64,000 nucleotides of DNA from Tenodera sinensis (GCA_030765045.1 CM060964.1:135942448-136006447), one strand, 5' to 3'; counted from the stretch's first letter, positions 1 to 11,439 are shown. Notes: generated by a model from the sequence alone, not told the origin. Program-made: numbers and translations.

Positions 1-815
1 GTTTCATAAAGGTTGATAAACACAGGCACAGTTACGCAGGGAAATTTGCAAGTTTCCCGCCAAGAAAACAAGATAATTTATGCTGCCGTTGGTACAATTT
101 TGGCGTGAGGCAATAAAGCGTTGGCATTTTATTATTGTCGTTGGCTTCCTAAAGTACCGCGAGTCTCTAAACGAGCTCTCAAACCATTGCTAAAATTTAA
201 AGGTTTAAAGAGAAAACAAATGAACATAAAAGCCCAATAAGAATAGCCAATCAGGAGAAAAATGTTGTTTATGGTGAAAAATTCGAAATCCCCCCTCTCC
301 CTGGCCATGAGAAAAGTGTTGGTGAGAAACTCAACAGTTCAGTGCTACCAGGTGTAAGGGAAGATTGTGTTTCTGGGTCGCGGAATAGACGCCACGTTAT
401 TAGGAAGTGTCTTGTCAAGTGCCACTGGTCGCTACACGTCCAGTGATTGCATATTGTTTATATAGGAATTGGGATTCATTCGGCACAGTAGGTGATCATA
501 GTTAAGGGGTGGAAGATAGGACTTGCAGAGTTTACTGTAACCTGAAGTGCCAATAGGGAAAGTGCATCTCGTGTTTTTCTGCCAAGGAACCCCATATAAA
601 GCCCATTCCTTCTCATCACCGTCCAACACACCACTTCTCTCCCAAAGACCTACATTTCTTGTCAAGGCTGAGACCCTGAGAAATTGGCACCTCCTCAGTT
701 GTATCGACAAGACAAGGACTTCAAGCCAATAGGTCGACTGGAAAAGGGGCATTGAATCCACAACAATTAGTACCAAGGTCCTTTATTTTATCTCTAACAC
801 AGCCTATTAGACCAA
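1..815. other. Unassigned AT-rich DNA
   Basis: No feature is recognised here. Open frames of about 114 codons (minus, 432-776) and 61 codons (plus, 547-732) overlap each other and show no family motif that I know. No splice-bounded exon was found. It may be intergenic DNA 3' of gene A or an old repeat. Confidence 0.4.
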
Positions 816-819
816 GTAT

Positions 820-1560
820 ACACTGATCATAGCAGGAGCTCCATCTGCAGCTATAGATATCAGTTTATTCCATGGAAGTTGAAGCCGATTTAAAGCTTCC
901 TCAACACATCAGAAAATATCTGCACCGGTTGTAGTACCCACCATTGGTACTAAATCCAACATTTCTTCTGTGATCTGGAGATTTATATCCACACCTCTCA
1001 CAAAAAGTACTAACTGCACTGTGTCACAAGTATCTTGGCTTCCATCCAGAGAATAACAAATAAATTATTTACATATCTCCACCAACTGCTCTTCAACATT
1101 GTTGGCGAGATTTGCAATACGCTGTATAACAGTAGAGGAAGATAAACTAATGGATTCACATTCTGGTATATGTTCAGGGCAAACTTCATCGGCCATCATA
1201 CATAAACAAATTTTAGCAAACTCACCATCTTTAAATGGTCTAAGTTGCTTAGCAATTTCAAGTGATATTTTATAGCTAAGATTCACTTATTTTATGGTCC
1301 GCATCATTGTCAGTAGCCATAGTGTCTTTGAGTTTCTCCATCATCACGTCACGTTCCACTCCTTTATAGCCATCGTATTCAATGCTATGAGTTGGAGGTT
1401 ATACTTTTTAATTGTTTGAACAATCTTGCCACACACTAAACATTTCGCTGCACCCCCTAGGTCTATAAACTGATATTGTTCTTTCCAAACAGAGGAAAAA
1501 GTATGTGGGGAAGATGGGCAAGGATTAGATGAGGTAGCCACACTTAGAGATGTTGCCATT
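820..1560 (-). pseudogene. hAT transposase fragment, ZBED/GTF2IRD2-like N-terminal half
   Basis: The minus strand encodes, in pieces, the N-terminal half of a domesticated-type hAT transposase of the ZBED5/GTF2IRD2/EPM2AIP1 group. A BED zinc finger lies at about 1,400-1,530 (CLVCGK pair followed by KKYNLQ). A helical segment follows (EIAKQLRPFKDGEF, 1,210-1,270) and then the start of the RNase H-like fold near 830-1,060 (YSLDGSQDT, then ISIAADGAPAMI), which carries the first catalytic-type Asp residues. Frameshifts separate the blocks and the C-terminal half is absent. The family is normally 500-700 residues long, so this is a truncated fossil. BED and hAT identity is inferred from motif order. 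Confidence 0.7.
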
Positions 1561-1809
1561 TCTGTACTTCATGAACTGCCACTGCACACTAGTTACACAT
1601 GTCCGTTGCTGCACTCAGATAAACAACTGTAACACAATTTCCTCTTGCATGCACAGATATGCTGACCTTGCCCACTGCCCGTATTTACGTGAGTTGAGGC
1701 TGCCTGCTGTATACCCTCTTCTAGCATACAGAAACTCTCCCTTCTTTGTCCATTTCTTATACTTCACAGGATGTCCATGCAATGTACAGGTGAGCTTACA
1801 TTGAAACAA

Positions 1810-2095
1810 AACTCAAGGTCACCTGTCATACTTCTAAGTCACTTACTTCACATAAAATACAGCCCACGTAAACAAAACCTGCCACATGAAGTGCTTCACT
1901 GAAAAATGATAGAAAGGGAGTCATGAAAACTGTTTGACATTTACCATTCTTCCATTAAATATGCATATTTTATGAACATTAAACTGTCCTCGTACACATC
2001 TTGACTAATCAGCTTTATTTGAAATGCTATTATTAATACTTAAAGAGGGTGAGCATATTGCGGAGGGGGCGGGTATATACACGAAGCATGTTTTT
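1810..2095. other. Unassigned spacer
   Basis: AT-rich DNA between the ZBED-type hAT fragment and the mariner relic. Nothing is recognised in it. Confidence 0.4.
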
Positions 2096-2159
2096 AAAGT
2101 AAGTACAGTTTAAATATTTTGCCACTGCAGCGCTGCAGTCGAGATTCTGAGTATGTGCA

Positions 2160-2645
2160 ATGTCTTCATTCATTAGGAAGCCAGATGCAATTGTGAGCGA
2201 CTGTCACTGTTTTCTCCCATTATTTGAGCGTTTTGAAATGTTCATAACAATCGAAAGACCCGCCATATGTGAAGTCAGATCAGTGATTCGTTTTTTGAAT
2301 ACGAGAAATGTTATGTTAGTTAACATTCATCCTCAATTGTGTAAAGTTTATGGGGAAACAATGAATGACAATGCCCAGCCACAAATGGCCTAAACTCAAG
2401 ATCTGATCACATCATTTGATTGGGAAAAATTTGACCATCCTCCTTATAGTCCAATTTGACATCAAGGGATTTTCATCAGTTTCATTTGAAGCAATTCCTT
2501 GGTGGAGAACAGTTCAACCACGATGATGTTAAAAAAAAGAAGTGCAGACTTGGCTTATATCACAGGCGGCATCATTGTTTGATAAAGGCTTACAAAGAAC
2601 TGATTTCCCTGTTACGGTAAGTGGCTAAATAAGGTGATAACTAAA
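2160..2645 (+). pseudogene. Internally deleted mariner transposase
   Basis: The plus strand starts with a recognisable mariner (SETMAR-type) N-terminus: CEVRSVIRFLNTRNV followed by HPQLCKVYGE at about 2,250-2,360, the helix-turn-helix DNA-binding part. It then jumps directly to the C-terminal third: TQDLITSFDWEKFDHPPYSP (2,398-2,455) and, after a frame change, FHLKQFLGGEQFNHDDV (2,485-2,530). The central catalytic DD34D segment is missing, so the copy is an internal-deletion derivative of a protein that is normally about 340 residues. I could not fix the terminal inverted repeats. Confidence 0.75.
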
Positions 2646-2659
2646 TGTAGAAGTAGTGA

Positions 2660-3300
2660 AAGGTGTAAGCTTATGAATGATAATAAAATATTTTGAAAAT
2701 AATGTGCTGTTCTTTTTTAAAACATTATCAGTAATTACTTTAAAAATATGCCTCATACAGCCTACAACGTTCTCTTTAAATGTATTGAAAGAAACTAAAT
2801 TCTCTTTACTTGTCCATTTGAACCAAATGTTGCTGAGTTCACCCAGTGTTAGGTTCACTGAGAGTAGACCATTTGTTCTGGTTTAAAGTGAAGAAAAGGA
2901 AATGTTTATTAAATTTATTTTGAATTGGACAGAAGGCTATATTGTTTTACACCTAAAAGTAGTTAAACTGCCTTGATGGAAGCAGGGTAATATGAAAAAT
3001 TGTCTTATATCAGTTTATTATAGGAGTGACCTCTACTCTTATAACCTACTCAAACCAAGCATATCATAGTCTATGAAGCACATGAACTCTGAAGAATTTC
3101 TTACCATATTTTCAACAAATTATCAGATTATTGTAAATTATGAGCATTTTCCAATCTATTCTGCAAAATGTAACCTATGTGAAAATACCTTAAAAAACTG
3201 CAGACTTGAAAAATTAAATGCTACTGCCAAGACTTGAATCACATAAAGTCAGCTATTCATCCAAATTTTTATTGTACCTAGTTAAGAATGTCTGTGCATG
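2660..3300. other. Unassigned AT-rich DNA, probably 3' flank of gene A
   Basis: No coding or repeat signature is visible. Because the gene A stop codon is at 3,303-3,305 on the minus strand, this stretch probably holds its 3' UTR and downstream flank. Confidence 0.4.
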
Positions 3301-3302
3301 AA

Positions 3303-3338
3303 CTAAACCTTCTCATCTGATTCAAACGTCACGAGGAT
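3303..3338 (-). CDS. Gene A, terminal coding exon
   Basis: On the minus strand a 3' splice site (ttgaatttcag) is followed by 11 sense codons and a TAG stop, encoding ILVTFESDEKV. The previous exon (3,467-3,623) ends on a codon boundary and this exon starts on one, so the two join in frame. The exon is short, so confidence rests on the acceptor, the phase match and the immediate stop. Confidence 0.6.
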   Translation of the reverse strand: MLVTFESDEKV

Positions 3339-3466
3339 CTGAAATTCAAGTTGCTGATTCTTGGTTTATTGTCAGTCAGTAAATTTTTTTAAGTGTTATT
3401 CAACTTTCCAATTTAGTGGTTACACAAACTAGTGTGAAAAGACAATTATCAAAAACAAAAAAATAC

Positions 3467-3623
3467 CTTATACATCACTTCATCAGGGGAAAAACTTTTC
3501 ATACTCTCTCTGGAAACATTTCCACTTCCCTGGAATCGTCTAGACTCAACAGGACTGCTAAATCCAGACAGAATCCTTTTAGTTTCTTTCACGGGTAAAA
3601 TATGAATTTGAGAGCTCAAAATT
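3467..3623 (-). CDS. Gene A, penultimate coding exon
   Basis: This is a 157-nt exon on the minus strand. The acceptor is a pyrimidine-rich tract ending in cag at 3,624-3,626, and the donor is AAG|gtattt at 3,467/3,466. Only one frame is open through the whole exon (one leading nucleotide plus 52 codons). It includes HILPVKETKRILSGFSSP and ends SPDEVMYK. Serine-rich, hydrophilic content and the shared phase with 4,030-4,126 upstream and 3,303-3,338 downstream argue that it is real. I do not recognise the protein family. Confidence 0.72.
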
Positions 3624-4029
3624 CTGAAATGAAAACATAAACATGAAAATTTGTACCTATGTATCTTTAATATGTAGCACTACAATTGTTAAAATCATAA
3701 TACAAATTACATTTCACAATGAAAATTGCACACTACACAAAACAAAAATTGAGTGGAAAGAGGCTGAGTTGAAAGCAAAATTAGACATAGAGAAAATACA
3801 GGAAAATCCCACTTAACCAAACTAAACAAATACAAAACAAAAACTTCTGTGTTACTTTCACATCACTTTACCCAGTATAGTTTATATTTATGCAGCTTCT
3901 ACAAACTATTGTTATGAAACCAGATACTTCATGCTGAAATAAATGTTTGCTGAAATAACCTCATTATACATTTTGTAGTAGTTACAAGGAAGATAGAAGA
4001 AATGGAACCAATGGTCAGATGTTTAAAAC

Positions 4030-4126
4030 CTAATCAATACATGATAGTCTTGAAATTCCAAACACATTCCATGATGTTCCAACAAACAACTGAATAGCGA
4101 CATCAGCTGAAGAGGATGATAAAGCA
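4030..4126 (-). CDS. Gene A, internal coding exon
   Basis: This is a 97-nt exon on the minus strand with acceptor gaatttttcag (4,127-4,129) and donor ATTAG|gtttta. Read with two leading nucleotides it is open and encodes LYHPLQLMSLFSCLLEHH and then FQDYHVLI. The two trailing nucleotides complete an Arg codon with the next exon. The leucine-rich helical character suggests an alpha-helical repeat protein, but no family is assigned. The exons at 4,030, 3,467 and 3,303 together give the C-terminal 95 or so residues of the protein. Confidence 0.7.
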
Positions 4127-4239
4127 CTGAAAAATTCAAATCTACAACAGATATACTGAAAATGGCTGATGGCACAGAAAGTTATTTGCAATAAATTGTG
4201 TGGTTTAGAAAGGTAGTAGAACATAGTGTAGTACATTTT

Positions 4240-4790
4240 TATCTTTTTTTTGTGGTTTATGCGTTATTCAAACTTATACAAGATTCCTTCCGAGTGATGA
4301 CTTCACAGGCTGTTACCACAAAATTCAAAATATACATTTCATTGTTCATATAGACATCTTAAATATATATTATTTTAATCAAAACCATTAAAGAGCCATT
4401 TTGGAGAAAATAAAAAGTAGTAAACAAAGGTCCATGTAAATGGCAGCATTGTTGTTAGCTAATGCTGGATTTCTGACAATGAAGTCATTAATCCTCTTGC
4501 TCTCCAATATTTTTCACTGATGGATGGGGCACTAGAAGTGACCGAGCATATTTGAAGGTGGTCTCGATCCATTTCCTCTTGCAGATCACATAGAGGATAG
4601 AGTGGTGAAGAATATATCCCAATACTGTTTAAATGTCCTGTAATCAACCTGAAGGTTGCAACTGCTATTTTTCGAGAATACTCAGGAATTACTGTTTGAA
4701 TGTTTGGTAGTTCCCATCTTTTATTCTTTGATTTTTCATAGTAATATTTAAATGGCAGTGTAGGAAGGGAGATTTGTTTTTCAAAATCTT
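4240..4790 (-). mobile_element. LINE 3' end with R1-like C-terminal tail and poly-A
   Basis: On the minus strand, 4,459-4,690 encodes the C-terminal tail typical of arthropod R1-like pol proteins. It contains VATFRLITGHLNSIGIY, then a Cys/His cluster (PLCDLQEEMDRDHLQIC) and EKYWRARGLM, and ends in a stop at 4,459. Further 5' sequence (KSKNKRWELPNIQ) reaches about 4,780. Downstream is a 3' UTR of about 200 bp ending in an A-rich tail at about 4,240-4,253. The element is 5'-truncated, keeps no reverse transcriptase, and lies in the gene A region upstream of exon 4,030-4,126. Confidence 0.65.
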
Positions 4791-5440
4791 CATGTCATAT
4801 CTTACGAAGAATACACTTATATACCAAGTATGGTATTTATTGAACTGTGCATGCATGCATGCATGCATACACAGAGGGAACTTTTTCTAAAAATACCTTT
4901 TTTGGGGTTCAAGAAGTCTCCAAGCGTTTGTTTCCAGTGAAATCTTGACACTGAACTTTTGGGGGAATACAATACTTCCTCTGCTTACTGTAAGTGACCA
5001 CATGCATCAGTTGCAGTCTGGCCACACCTATGGAGTACATGCCGGCCTCTTTGCCCAGCCACCTGGATTGTTGTGTGACACATGCACCAGTTGCCAACAC
5101 CAGCACCAGAGTGAGCATGCCGAACTCTTTACATAGTTCACTGGATTCTTGTCTGCGGATCCCTTAAGAACAAATGCTCTGCATAATAGTAACCTTCAGA
5201 CTATTTTCCACTTCAGATATACCTAATAACAAGAACTTGCAAAGGGTAAAGCCAAGTTGAACGATTACGGTCAGAAAAGCCATCAAAACAGAATTGCAAA
5301 CAGGCACTTAAGCCATGACCAGAGCTTACAGTAAGATCTGCACGTGTCCATCAAGGAAGAAGCCCAACTAAGTTTTGCTGTCAGCCCAAGATGAGTGAAG
5401 CTAAAGTGGAGGTAAAGCTGGGGCCGGGGAAAAAGAGAAC
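4791..5440. other. Intron-like spacer of gene A with GCAT microsatellite
   Basis: No recognised element. A short perfect (GCAT)n run lies at about 4,851-4,868. A possible 29-nt minus-strand exon at about 5,191-5,220 has plausible splice sites but no support beyond them, so it is not called. Confidence 0.4.
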
Positions 5441-5449
5441 ACTTTTATA

Positions 5450-5473
5450 TATATATACCAGGTGAATCAGCTG
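5450..5473 (+). repeat. Left arm of a 24-bp inverted-repeat pair
   Basis: These 24 bases (core CCAGGTGAATCAGCTG, entered from a TA run) are a perfect reverse complement of 7,883-7,906. The two arms are 2.4 kb apart and bracket a Penelope fragment and a hAT C-terminal fragment. They could be terminal inverted repeats of a composite or non-autonomous DNA element with a TA-rich target, or two inverted copies of one short repeat. Confidence 0.55.
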
Positions 5474-6485
5474 AGCCTATGTTTCGTATCTATGCAATGC
5501 ACAGAATATAGTCTTGAAAACATTGTTTCATTTGTCCAGACAGAATTTGTTTTGTAGCTGTACTGTGTCACATACAATTAATCGTTCTCGGGCCTATTCT
5601 AAAAGCCATGAGCTTTCTATGAACACTAATAAGCTGCCAAGAGCTAAAACAAATATCTTTTAATAGACTAGCAAGTAGTTTGACATCCAAATGTTTCATG
5701 TGAAAGAGAACAATAGAAGCTTGTGGTCGAGTGGGCTCAATGTCAGTCTGCCATGAACTAAACAGACATTTCTTAGGTTAAAAGCTCCTTAAGGGAATGT
5801 TACCATCCGATATGACAGTACGCTGGAGAACGTTAATTAAAAAAATTAATTAATAAATAAATAAAATAAAAAATAATTTAAAAAGTAAAGGAATATTCTC
5901 TTTTTTAAATCAGTAATAATCACATTGAACGTACTACCAGAAATGAAAAAAGCAATACATAGTAACTATAGAAAAGTAATTACATTATTAACATTTGACC
6001 ACACTTACAGACACACGTAAAAAGAAAGTGAGTTCAAAAGACGCTTAACGAAGTGCTCAAAGTGCATTTTCATCTGTTTGACGTAATTTATTTTGTAATA
6101 CCTTATCATTGGTCGAAAAAAATGAAATGGAAGGTAAAAAAACGACGCAATACTGCAGATTGAAACACATGTCTTCAGATCACCACTGTGGCTGAAACGT
6201 CATAATTCCGCAAGATCATCACAACCCTGTAATGATTAGCCCTTTAAACTCCAATGCTAGTTGAGGTAAGCAGGAACAATCCATCGCTTCATAACTTCAC
6301 TAGTATGTTACAACTCATTGGTGTAAGTTTAAGATTCTATTGCGGTTTTACCTTCAGTAATAAACATGGCTCAAACTATTACGCTTGCTATACAAGCTAG
6401 TAAGTGCTGTGATTTATGCAAACATTGGATTATTAAACTATTTAACATTCCAACAGAAAATGATTATCTGGGCTTGTGGGTCATG
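5474..6485. other. Unassigned DNA inside the 5,450-7,906 inverted repeat
   Basis: AT-rich, with no motif recognised and an A/T-only low-complexity stretch at about 5,840-5,895. Confidence 0.4.
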
Positions 6486-6489
6486 GTCT

Positions 6490-6840
6490 AGTGGAAAATC
6501 TCCTTCCAAACTCCAAACGTTACATTCGAAGCTGCATCGAATATCCTCAGTGGTGTGACCATAGTACTCCGCTAGTCTTGGCAATGACTGATACAGAACC
6601 TTTTGGTTTCACAGGTTTTATATTCTTAGCATGTGTGGGCGGTTGACGGTTGGTCCGGTCTTTGTTTATTTGTTTGGCCACTGCATGGGCTGGGCTAAAG
6701 TGGAGGCTGTTTCCATTGTCTATGATTGTTGTCAATGGGCTGGCGTTTACTATGGCTAAGGCTGTTGATGGCATATGATCTTGAATTTGTCTCCGGTCAG
6801 GATTCTTGCAATGATGTGACTGTACTACTCCATTATGAAT
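6490..6840 (-). mobile_element. Penelope-like element, 3' fragment (uninterrupted 3' end)
   Basis: The minus strand encodes the C-terminal extension of a Penelope-like ORF, including KNPDRRQIQDHMPST and NIKPVKPKGSVSVIAKT. It matches the 35.35-35.53 kb copy (RKPDRQQIQDHTPPT, RIKPVKPKG). It continues without interruption into the non-coding 3' end, including CTGAGGA, a 6-bp stem and a GTAAC remnant (6,519-6,550). The other copy is interrupted at this place by two LINEs, so this fragment is the empty-site paralogue. The reverse transcriptase and GIY-YIG domains are absent. Confidence 0.75.
6519..6550 (-). ncRNA. Hammerhead-like stem-loop at a Penelope 3' end (decayed)
   Basis: Read on the minus strand: CTGAGGA (6,544-6,550), one T, stem ATTCGA (6,537-6,542), 7-nt loop TGCAGCT, stem TCGAAT (6,524-6,529), then GTAAC where the related copies have GAAAC. 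Layout and loop length equal those of the copy at 43,555-43,589, while two stem pairs are changed with compensation. Confidence 0.5.
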
Positions 6841-6989
6841 GTGGGCGTGCCTTTAATTGGTCGTAACTAAAGGTCGGAGTGATGTGTGCTCGCATGCGAT
6901 ATAGGTTAGTTGAACGCAGAGTAGGAATGACGTTAGAAGTATAGCACGGCCATCAAATGTGCAAACAACTGCCACTAGAAGCAAGGGTA

Positions 6990-7340
6990 ACATAATACTC
7001 TGCAAATTAGTGAAGCATTGCCTTGCGAATGTATGCAGATGCAAGGTCAAGGTGCAATGTAACGTGACTGTTAAATCCCTGAAAGTTGCAAACAAAAATA
7101 TTGGTTATCAAGCTATATGTGAAATTTTGAAAATGAGTAAGAAGGAAAACACGCCAGATGACAGAGTGTAACTCTTTACATTTGCAACTCTAACATTATG
7201 TGACGTAGAAAGAAGTTTTTCACTGTTTAAAGCCTGCTTCAGTAATAGGCATCAAAATTTCACATTTAATAATTTACGAATACACATTGTAACCCAGTGT
7301 AATACACCCTGCGACGATATTGTAGCTAATAAACAGTAGT
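6990..7340 (+). pseudogene. hAT transposase C-terminal fragment (CGGBP1-like group)
   Basis: Plus-strand pieces encode the C-terminal part of a hAT transposase: KNIGYQAICEILKMSKKENT (about 7,095-7,150), then after a stop LCDVERSFSLFKACFSNRH and FNNLRIHIVTQCN (7,195-7,300). The VERSFS block with the downstream RxxF/NL motif is the hAT dimerisation signature and carries the last catalytic Glu. At least one in-frame stop lies between the blocks. The N-terminal zinc finger and catalytic fold are missing. Confidence 0.7.
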
Positions 7341-7344
7341 ATGT

Positions 7345-7880
7345 ATAAGCATTTAAATAAAATTCCAGAATGCATACTTTATGATACTTGTTGGTTGTGC
7401 TGCTGTGTGACAGTTTTCATGGTCAGGCTGTACCCACATGCAGTTGTTTACATGCACAAGCGATAACGGTTAAGTCCATATGCAGTGTACCTATGGAAAA
7501 ACGCACACGCCTCCAGCTTTTAGTCATAACTATCACTATCCCTTGACACAGATCTGCCATTTTGTTTTAACTCATTTTGAAAGTGGATCCACTGCAATAA
7601 GTGCTCGTTCAACAGGAGTTTCAGGAGAGTGTGTGTATAATGTATATGCGAACAGAAGTTTGTAAATTGTGTAGCAACCTGGTGTAATTTTCATAGTAAG
7701 AGTTCAATGTTTTCAGAATGGGTTTATGTCACGAATGCCTTTTACCCCTTAAATCACTTATTCACTAAGATGTTAAGCCATCTTCTATGTACATGTATGA
7801 AGCATAGAGTCTGCGATCAAGATGAACTCCAGGCACAATTGTTTCTTAGTGGGTTGCATAAATTCGAAAAAAAAAATAGG
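7345..7880. other. Unassigned spacer
   Basis: No features are recognised. Short open frames at 7,480-7,665 and 7,707-7,889 lack motifs and splice sites. Confidence 0.4.
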
Positions 7881-7882
7881 AG

Positions 7883-7906
7883 CAGCTGATTCACCTGGTA
7901 TATATA
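7883..7906 (-). repeat. Right arm of the 24-bp inverted-repeat pair
   Basis: Perfect reverse complement of 5,450-5,473 (CAGCTGATTCACCTGG then TATATATA). Confidence 0.55.
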
Positions 7907-7939
7907 CAACCCTAAGGAATAAATCCTGAGCTACTGGGC

Positions 7940-7995
7940 AATGCTCAAGGCCAATTTAAGGGGTTACGGGGCAATGCTCAAGGCCAATTTAACAC
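7940..7995 (+). repeat. Two-copy direct repeat
   Basis: The 24-nt unit beginning GGGCAATGCTCAAGGCC occurs at 7,940-7,963 and again at 7,972-7,995, giving a local tandem duplication with a period of about 32 bp. Confidence 0.7.
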
Positions 7996-7999
7996 GTTA

Positions 8000-9400
8000 T
8001 GTGACAAAATGGCACCTCCCCTCCCCCACTTTATCTCAAGAATATGCATCCCAAAAGGAAATTGAAACAAGAGGTATCACCTTGAAGAAACAAGGAGCAT
8101 GGGGGCATAATCAACCAGAGTCAGCACAGATACAACGTGGCCACAGCTGGTGATAGTTAATCTTCACTAGACCATTTAAAGATAAGTGATCCCAGGTAAG
8201 AAAATGGTACTGTACTGTTCATTTGGAACAACATACTAAGATGATCCTTGTGTACAGGCTGTTGACACAGTTTAACAGAAGATGTTACCCATTTAGACAC
8301 CTCTGGCCAGGAGACGAACAGCCACCTGTAGAACACCGAACAGCAAGTCCAGTTAACTGCAAAGGATGCAAAGATCTTGCAAGTCGGCTAAATTTTAGCT
8401 AAGTGCATCCCGCCAGTCACACAGTAACCAAGACACTGGCTAAATAAAAGCAGAGTCCTCCCTGGATCCATCAAATCTAACAGCCAGTTCCAAATAAATT
8501 CCAGCATCAGCAAAATTGTACGCCATTAATAAAGCCACAATTCTTAGTCACCTCACCATGTGCATGGGGCTGTTTCGTTCAGTGCTGATGGCTAGCCTCT
8601 CGGTCAGAGCGAACACACTCACGGCATAACTAACACTCCTACACACGATGCGGTACTAAAAATTGTGGCTTTAGCCATTGAACACCCGGCTTGGGGAGTG
8701 CCACCATGTGACAGCAACGTACACATAAAAGCATACAAAATAAAGCCAAATGCACAGCAAGCAGAGCCAAAAATGGTTTGTATAAAATATGGTATAAATT
8801 GAGCACAAAAAGTTGCTTAATAAACATAGGTAATCATACAAAGAAAACGCTAACAAATATCATACAAAGCACAGATAATATATCATTACCCCAGAATACA
8901 ATCAGTATAAAAAATGTCTTCTTTTTAAATGTAATTAAATAATTGTATTCTAATTGAATATTGGAATGCAGAGCAAGCAAAGAGAATACATGGATATCAT
9001 TCATAAATGCATGTTTGTCTTCCAACAATGATAAGTATACATTTGTACAAACTCAATAGATATAAACTCAACTTCCACCCAATAGACCATTTAACTGAAA
9101 GACCAAGATAAACAGTTCACACGACACTGACCATAAATCAGAAGACAACATATAGCACACAATATACAGTAATAAGTACAGGAACAACACAAAGGTACAC
9201 ACACAGGTGTACAATAGCAACAGCCAGAAGTCGAAAGGAAACAAGAAATGAGTGTATAGAAAAAGAAAAACATGAGACAAAGCCAGCATCAAACAAATAA
9301 AAGAACCCCAAATACAAACTAATCAAAAGCTTTAAGTTGGGAAATGTGGCATCATCTTTCTTGGCGCATGGACAGATCTGACCCGAACTGCCAATGATTT
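8000..9400. other. Unassigned AT-rich DNA
   Basis: No protein or repeat motif is recognised. Several overlapping minus-strand open frames (8,639-9,326) are hydrophobic only because the plus strand is A-rich; they show no conserved motif and are not called. Confidence 0.4.
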
Positions 9401-10235
9401 TATAAGGCCTCAGTGGCTAATTTTCATTACCCATTTGGTTTAGAACTAAGAGATAATATTTACACTTCACCCTCTGGCCTATAGCATATGGGAAAAGCTT
9501 TTTGGCTTCTTCATACCGCAACTTGAGGAGAGAATTATCCCCTTGCAAGTTATGACATGTGTGTTGCCAATTCTTATGAATAGTTTCTCCTGAACATTCT
9601 TGAGGCAGCAGATTGTCTAGATGCAAAAGTTTACACATTGGTGAGCTCGGAATATAGGTTATAGTGGTTTCACCCTGGTGGGTCCACTGAAGGTCACACA
9701 CATATAACCCCACTCTCAGTCTGTATGTCTGTCTACTGTTGCCCTGTCTGCCACTGCGTTGTTCCTCCCTCACTGCTCGCTCACTGAGAGTGGGGGAACG
9801 CTTGCAAAGCAGGGAAAAGTGACCTTAACTGGACTGCTGACGATCAAGTATAGGCGGCAGGGAGGAGTGTGTCACATGATGTCAATAAGTTTTCATTCTG
9901 GTACAGTCTGGTGGAAATAAATAGATTCTATATGATTTCATTATGAAATCATGATAGAATCCCTATTTTATAGTACACTGACTTGCTAACCAAACTTAAT
10001 AATGTTCTTGTATTCTAAAGCAACTATGATTTCACTGAATAATTATGCACATTCGCAAATTCCTGACAGCTTCTTCCGATTGTCACTAAAACAGCTTGTA
10101 AGTGGAGAAGCTTCTTTCAGCATCCGCTGAGCTTGTACGAGAATATTTATAACAGACAGAATTATTATAAATTCCGGTTTGATTTTCTTGTTTGTGTTGT
10201 AGAAGCAGGTGTCTCATGTTAAGCATCAGTGTCTC
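9401..10235. other. Unassigned DNA with a short hairpin
   Basis: A 118-codon open frame on the minus strand (9,417-9,773) has no motif I can place. A short imperfect palindrome centred near 9,940 (ATGATTTCAT/ATGAAATCAT with flanking ATTCTA/TAGAAT) could form a hairpin. Confidence 0.35.
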
Positions 10236-10239
10236 TGCT

Positions 10240-10870
10240 GTTCTTTTTAAGAACAGTGCTTAATTTTGTTCTGATTGTGATTGCCGTAAGTTTCTGTGTT
10301 ATCTGATTAATGCCCTGGAATATTTTTTCAGAAAGTCTGACAGCAGCTGCCATTTTCATGTCTGAGTATTCCAGCTGTGTTATTGCCTTGGCCAAACAAT
10401 CATAATTTTGTTTTACATACTGGATGCTTTGAAATAAGTCATCTGAAATTAAGAGACTTGCTGTTTTTTTATAGAAGAGGAAAAAGTTGGGCTTCTACCA
10501 ACTAAAAACCCCTACTTCCTGTCACATAAGATAACGTCTCCTGGAACAGTTGCAATTGTGCTACTGTCCTCAGCAACCAGAGCATTAATTATGTTCACAA
10601 AGGCATGGTCATTACTTCCGTAATACAGCACCACATCAGCCACGTTCCCCTTCGTGTAATAATGGGCTGAGGAGTGAGTGGAATTCTTGGTATCATCATC
10701 TTGAATTTTTAAATTCTGAAAGCTGTTTTCACAAATATCTTTTTTACATTTGATACAAAAGCATTCACATCGTGAAAATTTGACTTAATTTCCTCAGCCA
10801 CTCTATGAAGTCTGTGGACCACATAGGTTATAAGCAACATTCTAGGATCTGATTAGGGCACACTTTTTTC
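10240..10870 (-). pseudogene. hAT transposase fragment (CGGBP1-like group)
   Basis: The minus strand encodes the middle of a CGGBP1-like hAT protein: VVHRLHRVAEEIKSNFHDV (about 10,780-10,845), VKKIFVKTAFRI, PQPIITRRGTWL, and after frame changes FVNIINALVAEDS and YVKQNYDCLAKAITQLEYSD. The order (LHRVAEEI, then VKKIFLKAP-like, then TRxGTWL) is the same as in the plus-strand copies at 12.0-13.5 and 57.2-58.5 kb, but the orientation is opposite and the surviving part differs. Several stops and frameshifts are present. The zinc finger and C-terminal VERSFS block are missing. Confidence 0.7.
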
Positions 10871-11395
10871 GCATTAACTATAAAAGCAACAAACACTATA
10901 TTAAAGCATTTCCCATTACCTTTCCAAATTATGTGATGTTGATCAATAAATCAATATTATTATTTTAGCGACAAGTGCAGATTGAAGCACAATTGCCTTA
11001 TTTTGCGAAAAATGCAAAATTCCAGCGATTTTGAACATAAAAATTAGTTCCCACTTTTGTTTAAGTTCGTTCCTGTGAATTGTTAAATTACAAAAAAGAA
11101 TAAATTAAAACTCTCAATTACAAAATAGTGAAGTAATGGCTAATAATTAAGGATGGTTTTAACATTCTTGGAAGTTGACGATTCTGTCACTTGTGAACTG
11201 ATGGTCTGGATAGCCAAGAATAGATTAACATTCTTAGCAATTGACCCTTTTTATCTGACCATACTGAGCGTGAAAGGATGGCCCTTTGCTGAGAAGTAGA
11301 AAAACGTAGGGAATTCTCGGAAAACCAAATACTTTGCACTTAGGCATTTCATTGTTTCCTTTAACTATGACTTCTTAAGAGAATGTATTTACTTG
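10871..11395. other. Unassigned AT-rich DNA
   Basis: No motif is recognised between the two oppositely oriented hAT fragments. Confidence 0.4.
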
Positions 11396-11439
11396 TGAAG
11401 ATGGAAGCGACAGCAAACGTTATGGTGCACAGCAGAGCC

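Noticed and set aside
9417..9773. 118-codon open frame on the minus strand
   Set aside because: No conserved motif, no splice-bounded edges and no support as a transposon domain that I can name.
9925..9960. Short palindrome as a regulatory hairpin
   Set aside because: It is short and AT-rich; such palindromes are expected by chance in this composition.
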